Assembly (NCBI GenBank): GCA_010672825.2 | Contig: JAAHFU020000008.1 | Span: 26,410 to 90,409, forward strand | Direction of reading: 5' to 3' | Length of the DNA: 64,000 nt | DNA from: Leptolyngbya sp. SIO1E4 | GTDB taxonomy: Bacteria > Cyanobacteriota > Cyanobacteriia > Phormidesmidales > Phormidesmidaceae | Shown here: positions 27,495 through 35,575 of the stretch, piece after piece | How positions within the stretch are numbered: the stretch's first letter is position 1 | Layout: every line of letters begins with the position of its first letter | The notes under the pieces: generated by a model | Seen by the model: only the letters and a program-made list of their open reading frames with translations | Database searches by the model: none | What the model was told of the DNA's origin: nothing | Program-made: the position numbers and the translations under genes

Positions 27495-27640
27495 GAGAAC
27501 GTCGCGCAAATATGACAACTCAGTCGGTTTAACCAAGAGGTGCCAGACGCCGAGGTGCCTCGTTGCGTTCACGGTAAGGCAACGGGAAGCAACCTCAGCA
27601 AAATCTGCATCTGTCAACACTTTTTGCCAGCTGTTTGAAC

Positions 27641-28096
27641 TCAGACTAAGGTTCTCCGCATAGTTACGTGCTTAATGCCAAGCTCCTTAAACACATGACC
27701 CTCTTGATAAAACCCTAATCTTTCATAAAAAGGAATTGCATGGCACTGTGCAGCCAATACCACCTCATGATGACGGTGCTGTCTGGCAACTTCTAGGAGT
27801 TCTTCCATAACGCAACGACCAATACCTTGATTCCGTAAGTGCTTTGCCACAGCAACGCGCCCGATTCTGCCATCAGGCGTTAAACGCCCAGTCCCCACAG
27901 CATGCCCTTCGAACAAGGCCAAGACATGCTGAGATACGGGATCATAACGGTCTATCTCAAGGTCGGCAGGAATAAATTGCTCACACACAAAAACGGCATG
28001 TCTCACCAAATGAATTGCGCGCTGATTAGCAAAATAGTCAACAGTACTGATCTTAATAACGTGTTGGGTGCTTATCTTAGATAAAGTGCTTACCAT
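27641..28096 (-). CDS. GNAT family N-acetyltransferase (ElaA/YjcF-like)
   Basis: 151 aa from the ATG of MVSTLSKISTQHVIK; a TTG start nine codons upstream is possible but less likely. Acetyl-CoA-binding motif A is IGRVAVAKHLRNQGIGRCVMEELLEVA at about residues 82-105, followed by HAIPFYERLGFYQEGHVF (motif B). The opening HAVFVCEQFIPADLEIDRYDPVSQHVLA matches the small YjcF/ElaA group of GNAT proteins. The acceptor substrate is unknown. A 146 bp spacer separates it from the convergent zinc-ribbon gene. Confidence 0.85.
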   Translation of the reverse strand: MVSTLSKISTQHVIKISTVDYFANQRAIHLVRHAVFVCEQFIPADLEIDRYDPVSQHVLALFEGHAVGTGRLTPDGRIGRVAVAKHLRNQGIGRCVMEELLEVARQHRHHEVVLAAQCHAIPFYERLGFYQEGHVFKELGIKHVTMRRTLV

Positions 28097-28643
28097 CTTC
28101 AAAACTTTACTGGTAGATACCAAACTACATTGACCACCTTTTTATCTACATTTCTAAAGGTGGAGCTGCAATCAACTAAGGCAGCTAAGTGAGCCTTCCA
28201 CGCATGTTAGCCTCCTACAGCAACCAATTGTTGGGTGGCTCAAAAGCGAGGAACGACGACTGCATTGAGGCGCTGCTAATACCATTCAGACTGCAGCAAA
28301 GGGTCTATGGTTTTTAGCGGTTGCAGACGTAAAAATACTGCAACCGGTTTGGAAATCGCTACACATCGGGTTCTATTCACAATATTCACTTGTAGACATA
28401 ACCAATAGCAACCGTTGATTCACAGAATATACCTGGGTTAAGGCGTAGTGCTTATGGGAACTCTTCTAGGTAATTACTAAGAGGTCGACGCACCTAGGAG
28501 CAAGCTAGTTCCATCAAATTTCAGCTGATCGAATAAAAATTGTGCTGACCTTGAAAGACATAACTAGATTCAGCAGATTTTTGCCCTGCCTTTCGAAGCT
28601 TCAAATATGTCTAAATAAATGTCTGAAGCAGGTGAGAGCTTGC
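28097..28643. other. Spacer, no features recognised
   Basis: About 550 bp of low-information sequence between two minus-strand genes. No tRNA-like cloverleaf, repeat copy or coding frame of substance was found by eye. Confidence 0.35.
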
Positions 28644-29951
28644 TTACGAAGCCAGCACAGAAGAAATATCGACGGAACCGAAGGTTAAACTCAAGGCAAC
28701 ATTGAGGTTCTCAAGGATTTTTACCAGCCAGCCAACACTGCCCTGGGTAGCTGCTTCATAATGACTGAACAGAATCGATAATCGCCTCTCAAGATAGGGT
28801 TTAACCTTGCGACACAGCAAAATAATCTTTAGGAGAAGGCCGGTCGTGAGCAAAGGGCCCAAATTATTGATGAGGTCAATAAATACAAAGTGTTGAGGGC
28901 ATTGGGGTGAATCTACAACTAAGAAGTTTAAGAGTTGGCTACAAGTACGGACTAGTAAAAAGTCACTGAGGGGGTAATCCTGATTCTGAGGCAAGGTTTG
29001 CTCTAGCTGCTGGTAGAGCAGCTTGTTAAATTTACAGTAGCCGTAAGATGGATGAATGGAGGATGTCAAATATTGATACAGGTCATCCTTGAACTCACCA
29101 AAGCTAACCGTTTGAGTTTGTCGCAAAAACCGCTGGGCCGAGTCGTAGTAGCTACGACCTGAATCCGCTTTGCCAGCAAACTGGTAAAGAGAAGCGACTA
29201 ATTCGCGATCGCTCAACAGAGTTGGGTTAGTAATCGGTCGTAAACGCTGCAGTCTCTCGGGAGAGGAAGCCTGCTGTTCTAAACGGTCGCGCCTCACCCG
29301 ATAGGTGACATATTGGGACAAATTCACCTCAAACTTTTGCTGGGCCTCTGCCTGAATACGACGGATATTGCGCTGATGTTCCTCAGGGCTGTCTTCATTC
29401 AACAGGCAGTGCTTGTAAAGGTAGGGGTATCTCTGTATTAGAGTCCCCAGGGGTCGACTTTCGCCACTATTCGTTTCGTTTCCGTTATCAATGAGACGAG
29501 CCAACCGCTTAAGCGTAAGGTATTGCTCTGTCTCAGTAAACTTAGCGACAACTTCCCGCAGCTTCCGTACTTGACGCACTCTGGAATACTCTGTAATCGC
29601 CCTACTAGAGCCCCTTTCCAGAAGATCAATCAAGTCTGGGACAGCAGACTGCAGCTGCGGACGACCTTGCCAACGGTTAACCAGAATATGGCAGCAACGA
29701 TTAAGAATGTAATGAAAGTACTGTTCAACCTCTTTAGACGAAACGATTTCATCTAAGGCTGCTACGATGCCGTGGCTGGGATACCCGACACCATCAATGA
29801 ACAGCGATTGAAACCGATCAATTAGCTGCTGAGGAGCCTCTTGCTCGGCATGAGCCAGCAAGTGATCATAAATCGTCTGCTCCTGAGGGCTTATTGACCG
29901 ATTATGGTAAGCCGTCCACGTATCCACGGTGTCTGTCACCCCTATACCCAA
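28644..29951 (-). CDS. Large helical hypothetical protein
   Basis: 435 aa, probably cytoplasmic, almost wholly helical with no signal peptide. Start is uncertain: TTG at 29951 or GTG four codons later. Recognisable blocks are QYFHYILNRCCHILVNRWQGRP near residue 75-95, LIDLLERGSSRAITEYSRVRQVRKLREVV, and YPYLYKHCLLNEDSPEEHQRNIRRIQ near 175-200. These are typical of a conserved cyanobacterial protein of unknown role. No enzyme motif or cofactor site is seen. Alone, flanked by long spacers on both sides. Confidence 0.7.
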   Translation of the reverse strand: MGIGVTDTVDTWTAYHNRSISPQEQTIYDHLLAHAEQEAPQQLIDRFQSLFIDGVGYPSHGIVAALDEIVSSKEVEQYFHYILNRCCHILVNRWQGRPQLQSAVPDLIDLLERGSSRAITEYSRVRQVRKLREVVAKFTETEQYLTLKRLARLIDNGNETNSGESRPLGTLIQRYPYLYKHCLLNEDSPEEHQRNIRRIQAEAQQKFEVNLSQYVTYRVRRDRLEQQASSPERLQRLRPITNPTLLSDRELVASLYQFAGKADSGRSYYDSAQRFLRQTQTVSFGEFKDDLYQYLTSSIHPSYGYCKFNKLLYQQLEQTLPQNQDYPLSDFLLVRTCSQLLNFLVVDSPQCPQHFVFIDLINNLGPLLTTGLLLKIILLCRKVKPYLERRLSILFSHYEAATQGSVGWLVKILENLNVALSLTFGSVDISSVLAS

Positions 29952-30516
29952 GCATTAATAACGAACCTGAGTCTTGTCAGTACCTGCTCTGATCGAGATA
30001 ACTCTCTCAGCTTCCCTATCATTAGAACCACCCCACATACACTCTACAGGAAGCGACTCCTGAAACCGTTAGTTTTTACACCAGATCAGAGCGATAACCC
30101 CTACAGGTTACTGCGTAACTCTCTTCAAAGGGAGCACTTTCCAATAAGAATCGGAAAAGCTTTCATGAAGACTCAGCAAAGGTTCTATAAAACTCTATAG
30201 CCGTGAGTAGCCGAACATCTTCGCTGTGCTGATGTCCTTAGGGAGCTAGTACATGTTTATCTTGGCATTGTCTTGACTAATAGCATTTGACAAGATGAGC
30301 CGGATTTTGTAAACACCTGGGTGCCAAAATCTCAGTAATTCGCCGTTTATCCAAGGGCTCTCGATCAGCCATGGCAGAAAAAATGCCCTCGGAGGCTCCC
30401 TGGCCAGGCTAAGACCAGGCTGCAGAATCGTGGCTGGGCCATCTAGAGTTTTGACGGCGTTCCCCTGTACTGTGAAGCGTGGGTAATGCTGTTGATGCTA
30501 TCGGGAGGAGGCAACC
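29952..30516. other. Spacer upstream of murF
   Basis: 565 bp. Contains the promoter region of the hypothetical gene on the left and of murF on the right. A short CCAGGCTAAGACCAGGC inverted repeat lies near 30403-30420. A plus-strand frame at 29904-30200 has no family features and is judged spurious. Confidence 0.4.
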
Positions 30517-31872
30517 TTGACTTTTCAGGTTTCGTTGCAACGTTTAGCCCAAATCACCAGGGCAACGCTGAAGATGGAGCCGGGGGGTGCATCTGATCAG
30601 GAGATCGCCCTAGGCGTTTCAACAGATACCCGGTTTTTAGCACCGCAAGATGTTTTTCTCGCCCTGCGGGGAGAGCGGTTTGATGGGCATACTTTTGTTC
30701 ACCAGGCGATGGAGCAGGGCGCAATAGGTGCGATTGTAGATGACCCGACCCTGGCAACAAAACCCCAACTACTCGTTAAGGACACTTTGGTCGCTTATCA
30801 GGCGATCGCACGGTGGTGGCGTCAGACATTAAACACACCGATAGTGGCGATTACGGGCTCCGTCGGCAAAACAACCACTAAGGAACTGGTTGCCGCAGCA
30901 TTATCAACCCAGGGCTCTGTTTTAAAGACTCAAGCCAACTACAACAACGAGATTGGCGTTCCTAAAACGTTGCTGGAGCTAACGAAATCCCACAGGTATG
31001 GCGTGATTGAAATGGGTATGCGGGCTCGTGGAGAAATTTCGGTGTTAACCCAAATTGCTGAGCCTAACGTTGCCGTGATTACCAATGTCGGCACTGCGCA
31101 CATCGGGCGATTAGGCTCTGAACAGGCGATCGCAGAGGCTAAGTGTGAACTGTTGGCAGAGCTGCCGTCTACCGGCATTGCGGTGCTAAATCACGACAAT
31201 GCACGCTTGATGAATACGGCCAGAGGCATCTGGTCAGGATCGCACATTACGTTTGGTCTTGAGGGCGGTGACGTACGGGGACGCCTGCTGGATGCTGAAC
31301 ATTTAGACGTGAATGGGGTAACGTTACCGTTACCCCTACCGGGGAGACACAATGCAGTTAACTTTCTGGCAGCGATCGCGGTGATGGAAGCCTTTGGACT
31401 GGATTGGAGTGGTTTGCAGCGCGGCCTCTCCGTTGATTTGCCGAGTGGGCGATCACGCCGGGTAACCCTGCCCAACGATATTGTGATATTGGACGAAACC
31501 TACAATGCCGGGGTGGAATCGATGACTGCAGCATTGCACCTCTTAGCTGCCACCCCAGGCAAACGCCACATTGCTGTCTTGGGCACCATGAAAGAGCTAG
31601 GAGACCACTCCCTGGCTTTGCATCAGCAGGTCGGCGCAGTGGTGAAATCTTTGCAGTTAGACAACTTATTGACGCTGGCAGATGCCCCTGAAACAGAGGC
31701 TTTGACCAGGGGCGCTACGCCTATGGCAGTAGAGCAGTTTTATGATCCCGCAGCACTTTTAGAGCGGTTAAAACACCTTATCAGACCTGGCGATCGTGTC
31801 CTTTTCAAGGCATCTCACTCTGTAAAACTTGATCAGATACTGACGGACTTTCAAGCGTCACGACTCCCTTAG
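30517..31872 (+). CDS. murF: UDP-N-acetylmuramoyl-tripeptide--D-Ala-D-Ala ligase
   Basis: 451 aa. Last cytoplasmic ligase of peptidoglycan precursor synthesis, adding D-Ala-D-Ala to UDP-MurNAc-tripeptide. The start is TTG, supported by a strong GGGAGGAGG eight bases upstream. The ATP loop is ITGSVGKTTTKELVAAAL (about 110-128), and the ligase motifs LTKSHRYGVIEMGMRARGEI and NVAVITNVGTAHIGRLGS (about 155-205) are intact, as are LPGRHNAVNFLAAIAV and ILDETYNAGVESM. A terminator lies 100 bp downstream. Confidence 0.94.
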   Translation: MTFQVSLQRLAQITRATLKMEPGGASDQEIALGVSTDTRFLAPQDVFLALRGERFDGHTFVHQAMEQGAIGAIVDDPTLATKPQLLVKDTLVAYQAIARWWRQTLNTPIVAITGSVGKTTTKELVAAALSTQGSVLKTQANYNNEIGVPKTLLELTKSHRYGVIEMGMRARGEISVLTQIAEPNVAVITNVGTAHIGRLGSEQAIAEAKCELLAELPSTGIAVLNHDNARLMNTARGIWSGSHITFGLEGGDVRGRLLDAEHLDVNGVTLPLPLPGRHNAVNFLAAIAVMEAFGLDWSGLQRGLSVDLPSGRSRRVTLPNDIVILDETYNAGVESMTAALHLLAATPGKRHIAVLGTMKELGDHSLALHQQVGAVVKSLQLDNLLTLADAPETEALTRGATPMAVEQFYDPAALLERLKHLIRPGDRVLFKASHSVKLDQILTDFQASRLP

Positions 31873-31971
31873 CAACAAAGTGACCCGCTGATCAGAGAGT
31901 CAGCCGTTTAGTATTGAAACCTTTGCTCGCAGATAACGTCTCATAATACATACTGACCTTTACGCGAATAT

Positions 31972-32007
31972 GAGGTAGGCGTATGATTTTTTCCCTACCT
32001 CTTTTTT
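31972..32007 (+). terminator. Rho-independent terminator after murF
   Basis: GAGGTAGG (31972-31979) pairs with CCTACCTC (31994-32001) over a 14-base loop; six T follow. Confidence 0.82.
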
Positions 32008-32137
32008 CCTCGTGAACGCCCGTTCGCATCCGGACGAACCCAAAAATCCTTTAAAAATTTTGCGGAAATAACAGACCTGTACAGGTTTTACACCTAGCCA
32101 GGCCGGTGCTAAGGGCTGCAACTGTAACAAGAATGGT

Positions 32138-32617
32138 ATGGCACTCACACTAAAGCAAGCTCAGATGCAGGCAATGGCGGCTCAGGCAGAAAACACTTAT
32201 CCAGAAGAGTGCTGTGGGTTACTGTTAGGCACACTTGAGCGGGAGCACGATCGCCGCTGGGTACACGAACTGCTGCCCCTGGAAAATCGGTGGACTGCGG
32301 AGGTACAAGCCTTAATTGAGCCAAATCCCGCTTTCCCCGCCTCTACCTTAGATAAACGCACCCGATACTGGATTGATCCCAAAGCGGTGATGGAAGCTCA
32401 GCGGTATGTGCGCGATCGCGGATGGATTATCTTGGGTGTTTACCATTCACACCCAGATAATTCTGCATTGCCATCAGAACGCGATCGTCGCTTGGCCTGG
32501 TCTGACTATTCATATCCAATTTTGTCGGTGGTGAAAGGCAAGGTTGTCGATGTCCAAAGCTGGCGGCTGAGAGAAGATGGCCAATTTCAACCAGAGGCGA
32601 TCGCTTCAGACAAATAG
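32138..32617 (+). CDS. JAMM (Mov34/MPN/PAD-1) metalloprotease
   Basis: 159 aa single-domain JAMM protein. The zinc site is complete: Glu in PEECCGLLLG (about residue 23-24) and the H-x-H-P-x(6)-S-x-x-D set His103, His105, Ser113, Asp116 in VYHSHPDNSALPSERDRRLAW. Stand-alone bacterial JAMM enzymes cleave C-terminal extensions from ubiquitin-like sulfur carriers (MoaD/ThiS/CysO) or remove them from partners. The next gene, 279 bp downstream on the same strand, encodes a MoeB/ThiF-type activating enzyme with rhodanese domain, which fits that role. No sulfur-carrier gene lies between them. Confidence 0.88.
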   Translation: MALTLKQAQMQAMAAQAENTYPEECCGLLLGTLEREHDRRWVHELLPLENRWTAEVQALIEPNPAFPASTLDKRTRYWIDPKAVMEAQRYVRDRGWIILGVYHSHPDNSALPSERDRRLAWSDYSYPILSVVKGKVVDVQSWRLREDGQFQPEAIASDK

Positions 32618-32896
32618 CGTGGACATTTTCTAGCCACGGCCAAGCGTAGCCTTGCGCTTTCTTGAAGGGATTCCCATGCAAATAGGGATCTATCCCGTAA
32701 GTATGTCATAGCTAAATTGCTTGTGGATCCGAGCAATAATTTTCAATAATGCGCGATTTTAAGGGATCGCTTAAGACGCTACAAAGCGCTGTAGTATAGA
32801 ATGTCTGCAACATTTTCGCGGCTAGAGATTGGTGTCTGCCGCTGTTTTTGTTGATGTTCTTATTCCGCCAAGCGATCACCGCTTCTGCTCTACACC

Positions 32897-34069
32897 ATGC
32901 TCAATCCAAATCTGGATGATATACAACTGACCCACGAAGAGTACGAGCGCTTCTCAAGACACTTAATCTTGCCAGAGATTGGGCTTGAGGGACAAAAGCG
33001 CTTGAAAGCTGCTAGCGTTCTCTGCATCGGAACTGGGGGGCTGGGGTCGCCTCTATTGTTATACCTAGCGGCGGCAGGTATCGGTCGCATCGGGATCGTC
33101 GATTTTGATATCGTCGATAGATCCAACTTGCAAAGACAGGTCATTCATGGCACGTCTTGGGTGGGTAAGCCCAAGATTGAATCAGCTAAGCACCGTATTC
33201 TAGAAATTAACCCCAATTGCCAGGTTGATCTGTACGAAACCCGCCTGTCTTCTGAGAATGCGCTCGATATCATGGAGCCTTACGATATCGTCGTTGACGG
33301 AACTGACAATTTCCCAACGCGGTATTTAGTCAATGATGCGTGTGTTCTACTGAACAAGCCCAACGTATATGGCTCTATTTTCCGGTTTGAAGGACAGGCC
33401 ACGGTCTTTAACTATGAGGGCGGGCCAAACTATCGTGACCTTTACCCCGAACCGCCACCCCCTGGCATGGTTCCGTCCTGTGCCGAAGGCGGCGTCTTAG
33501 GGATTCTCTGCGGGATTATTGGGGTAATCCAAGCGACCGAAACAGTCAAAATCATCACGGGGCAGGGCCAAACCCTGAGCGGTCGTTTAATGCTCTACAA
33601 TGCCCTGGATATGAGTTTCCGAGAGCTGAAGCTACGCCCCAATCCGGAGCGGCCCGTCATTGAAAAACTGATCGACTATGAACAGTTCTGTGGCATTCCT
33701 CAGGCTCAGGCAGCAGAAGCACAGGCGCAAGCAGCCGTGCCTGAAATGACGGTAACAGACCTGAAGCAACTCATGGATGCTAAGGCGAATGAGGTACTGC
33801 TGCTGGATGTGCGAGAACCCCATGAGTATGAAATTGCTCGGATTCCTGGCGCAGTTTTGATCCCGCTTTCAGATATTGAGAGTGGAGACGGCATTGGGAA
33901 AGTAAGTTCGCTCCTCAATGGGCATCAGCTTGTGGTGCACTGCAAGGCCGGTATGAGATCGGCTAAGGCACTGACGCTGCTAAAGCAGCAAGGGATTGAG
34001 GGCACTAATGTGCAAGGCGGCATTTTGGCCTGGAGTCGTGAAATCGATTCTTCCGTCCCCCAGTACTAG
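32897..34069 (+). CDS. MoeB/ThiF-type adenylyltransferase with rhodanese domain
   Basis: 390 aa. E1-like domain (1-265): LIGTGGLGSPLLLYLAAAGIGRIGIVDFD is the ATP loop, here with a Cys-Ile start, plus DRSNLQRQVIH and the VVDGTDNFPTRYLVNDAC segment. Rhodanese domain (about 285-390): LLLDVREPHEYEIARIPGA and the catalytic loop HCKAGMRSAKA (Cys349). It adenylates the C-terminal Gly of a sulfur carrier (MoaD or ThiS) and passes persulfide sulfur to it. The two CxxC zinc pairs of E. coli MoeB are missing: GPNYRDLYPEPP stands where C-x-x-C is usual, as in other cyanobacterial MoeB-R proteins that I know of. Confidence 0.88.
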   Translation: MLNPNLDDIQLTHEEYERFSRHLILPEIGLEGQKRLKAASVLCIGTGGLGSPLLLYLAAAGIGRIGIVDFDIVDRSNLQRQVIHGTSWVGKPKIESAKHRILEINPNCQVDLYETRLSSENALDIMEPYDIVVDGTDNFPTRYLVNDACVLLNKPNVYGSIFRFEGQATVFNYEGGPNYRDLYPEPPPPGMVPSCAEGGVLGILCGIIGVIQATETVKIITGQGQTLSGRLMLYNALDMSFRELKLRPNPERPVIEKLIDYEQFCGIPQAQAAEAQAQAAVPEMTVTDLKQLMDAKANEVLLLDVREPHEYEIARIPGAVLIPLSDIESGDGIGKVSSLLNGHQLVVHCKAGMRSAKALTLLKQQGIEGTNVQGGILAWSREIDSSVPQY

Positions 34070-34216
34070 GGTGGTTTCTGAGGAAAAGGAAATCTCTACG
34101 GTTGGGCCAGGCTTGCCAAAATAAACTGCTAGCCCGGTTGATGCCTGCAAACCTCGCCTTACAGGCACTTCAACGGCCAGAAAGGTCTTAGATGCCTCAA
34201 CATCTTTACGGACATT

Positions 34217-34254
34217 TCCAGGAAGTCTGAATGCAGATTTCCTGGATTTTTTTT
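34217..34254 (+). terminator. Rho-independent terminator after MoeB-rhodanese gene
   Basis: TCCAGGAAGTCTG (34217-34229) pairs with CAGATTTCCTGGA (34234-34246; one G-U), with a four-base loop and eight T after it. Confidence 0.9.
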
Positions 34255-34301
34255 GATTGGAATCGCCAAACTGTAACCATATAGACAGTACATGGGTATA
34301 A

Positions 34302-34922
34302 ATGGGGCATTCTGAAGCATCAATGACAATGCCACCTCCTATGAAACAATTGATAGGTCATCCTTTAAGTCTCGGTCTGATTATTTGGGGAGTCTTTGCA
34401 TCTGGCGTTAAGGCCATTCCGGGAGACTCAGTAACAAATGTAGAAGCGTGGATTCAGGCTCACCCGACCCTAAGACCCGCCCCGACAGAGAGTTTAGTGG
34501 TTAACCGAGTTGATACGCCTGCTCGACGCTTTACCTTTCGAGCCATGATCTTTCCAGTCAGCGGTATGGCTGCAGACGGGATTGAGCTAGGGGGCATTAT
34601 CCGCACGGAGCAGATCATGCTGGTTGATACGGTGGATGGCGTGACTGCAAATCGGTTGGAAGAGTCTTTGCGCGCTATCTATGACGCGGTGATTTATAAC
34701 GATTACCGTCGCGCCCGCGTTCTGCATAGTTATCCTGCGGGTGAGGGGGTAGCGCTTGGGGAAGCAGATGTGATGCGGCAGGGGGAATTGCGGGAGGGCG
34801 ATCGCTTTGGCTATTGGGTAGATTTAACCGGTGCACCCGGCAGCTTTGCCTACAACGGCACGATTACGGTCTTTTTGAAGGAAGATCTGCCAGCTTTACA
34901 GGCGCAGTTAGAAAGCCGATAG
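34302..34922 (+). CDS. Secreted or membrane-anchored conserved hypothetical
   Basis: 206 aa; ATGs at 34302, 34323 and 34341 are all possible. The last gives MKQLIGHPLSLGLIIWGVFASGVKA, a better signal peptide. The mature part (WIQAHPTLRPAPTESLVVNRVDTPARRFTFRAMIFPVSGM) and the C-terminal REGDRFGYWVDLTGAPGSFAYNGTITVFL are beta-rich and match a cyanobacterial family of unknown function as far as I can recall. No catalytic motif visible. Isolated between a terminator upstream and the NACHT-tail remnant downstream. Confidence 0.6.
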   Translation: MGHSEASMTMPPPMKQLIGHPLSLGLIIWGVFASGVKAIPGDSVTNVEAWIQAHPTLRPAPTESLVVNRVDTPARRFTFRAMIFPVSGMAADGIELGGIIRTEQIMLVDTVDGVTANRLEESLRAIYDAVIYNDYRRARVLHSYPAGEGVALGEADVMRQGELREGDRFGYWVDLTGAPGSFAYNGTITVFLKEDLPALQAQLESR

Positions 34923-34933
34923 TTCCCTCTTTT

Positions 34934-35044
34934 TCATTTGAATTTTTCCAGTTTTTTCTGTGCCCATTGTCGCAGTTGCTTGTTGGAGTTGCTGATACCA
35001 CGATCAAGTAGGAAATAATCATTCTGAGTTGGTAGTAGAGCACA
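34934..35044 (-). pseudogene. Remnant of a second NACHT protein C-terminus
   Basis: 37 codons in frame directly after the antitoxin TAG, reading ...FLLDRGISNSNKQLRQWAQKKLEKFK-stop. It aligns with the end of the NACHT protein nearby (SLLSDRATNDPDEQLRQWAQEKLKEFE), sharing LRQWAQ.KL. At DNA level CGACAATGGGCACAG is identical in both. It has no start codon of its own. It is best read as the 3' end of a related NACHT gene whose body was replaced or deleted. Confidence 0.7.
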
Positions 35045-35278
35045 CTATGCAATTTCTTCTAGCTCTGGAACATGCTCAGATTCGTAGTTTTCGATTAACA
35101 CGCCAATAACATCCATCATAGATGCCAGAGGATGAGTCTCATCTTCTCCTACTTGATCGATAAGCGTATCGAGCAGTCCTACTAAACGCTCATACTCTTG
35201 TTCATTGTGAGGAACGAACACTGTTTTATGAATTGATGACCAAGCTGTAACTGTTTGGTCAAGGTTAAGACTTTGCAT
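35045..35278 (-). CDS. Short antitoxin of the HigB-type module
   Basis: 77 aa from ATG at 35278 (a GTG at 35290 lies inside the toxin gene). The ATG overlaps the toxin TAA as TAATG. The protein is acidic and helical: NEQEYERLVGLLDTLIDQVGEDETHPLASMMDVIGVLIENYESEHVPELEE. It matches the N-terminal half of HigA-like antitoxins of cyanobacterial HigB modules; no helix-turn-helix follows, which may be native for this short form or due to replacement of its end by the NACHT tail. Intact reading frame, unlike the toxin. Confidence 0.75.
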   Translation of the reverse strand: MQSLNLDQTVTAWSSIHKTVFVPHNEQEYERLVGLLDTLIDQVGEDETHPLASMMDVIGVLIENYESEHVPELEEIA

Positions 35279-35565
35279 TACTCTTTCCACTTCCCTTCAT
35301 CGTATTCTTTATGAGTTAACACAGCTCGGATGTAGACTTTCTTCCGATTGTAATGAATGGCAGCTATGAGCTGAACCTTATTGCCGCCAATGTTGAAGAC
35401 GGTCAATTTTCAAACTTTGTCAGCGGATGGAAATAGCTTACGGAGTTCAATGAATGAGGCAAATTCGTTTTGCTTGATAAGTTTATACCATTGAACCAAA
35501 GCACTTCTCGTATCCGGATGACGTATAGCAAACTCATTCAAACGTTTTCGAGTAATCACATGCAT
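35278..35565 (-). pseudogene. HigB-type toxin gene with in-frame TGA
   Basis: 95 codons that read as a complete RelE-fold HigB toxin (MHVITRKRLNEFAIRHPD..., then ...FNIGGNKVQLIAAIHYNRKKVYIRAVLTHKEYDEGKW) except for a TGA at codon 52 (bases 35410-35412) in the segment FPSADKV-stop-KLTVFN. Family members normally have Gly (GGA/GGT) there, so a single G-to-T change in GGA explains it. The frame continues normally afterwards. The start is 10 bases after the NACHT stop. The mRNA endonuclease should be inactive, unless the TGA is read through. Confidence 0.85.
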
Positions 35566-35575
35566 ATTGCTTTGC

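Noticed and set aside
29904..30200. 98-codon plus-strand frame upstream of murF
   Set aside because: Begins inside the opposite-strand hypothetical gene, and its composition is that of spacer DNA.
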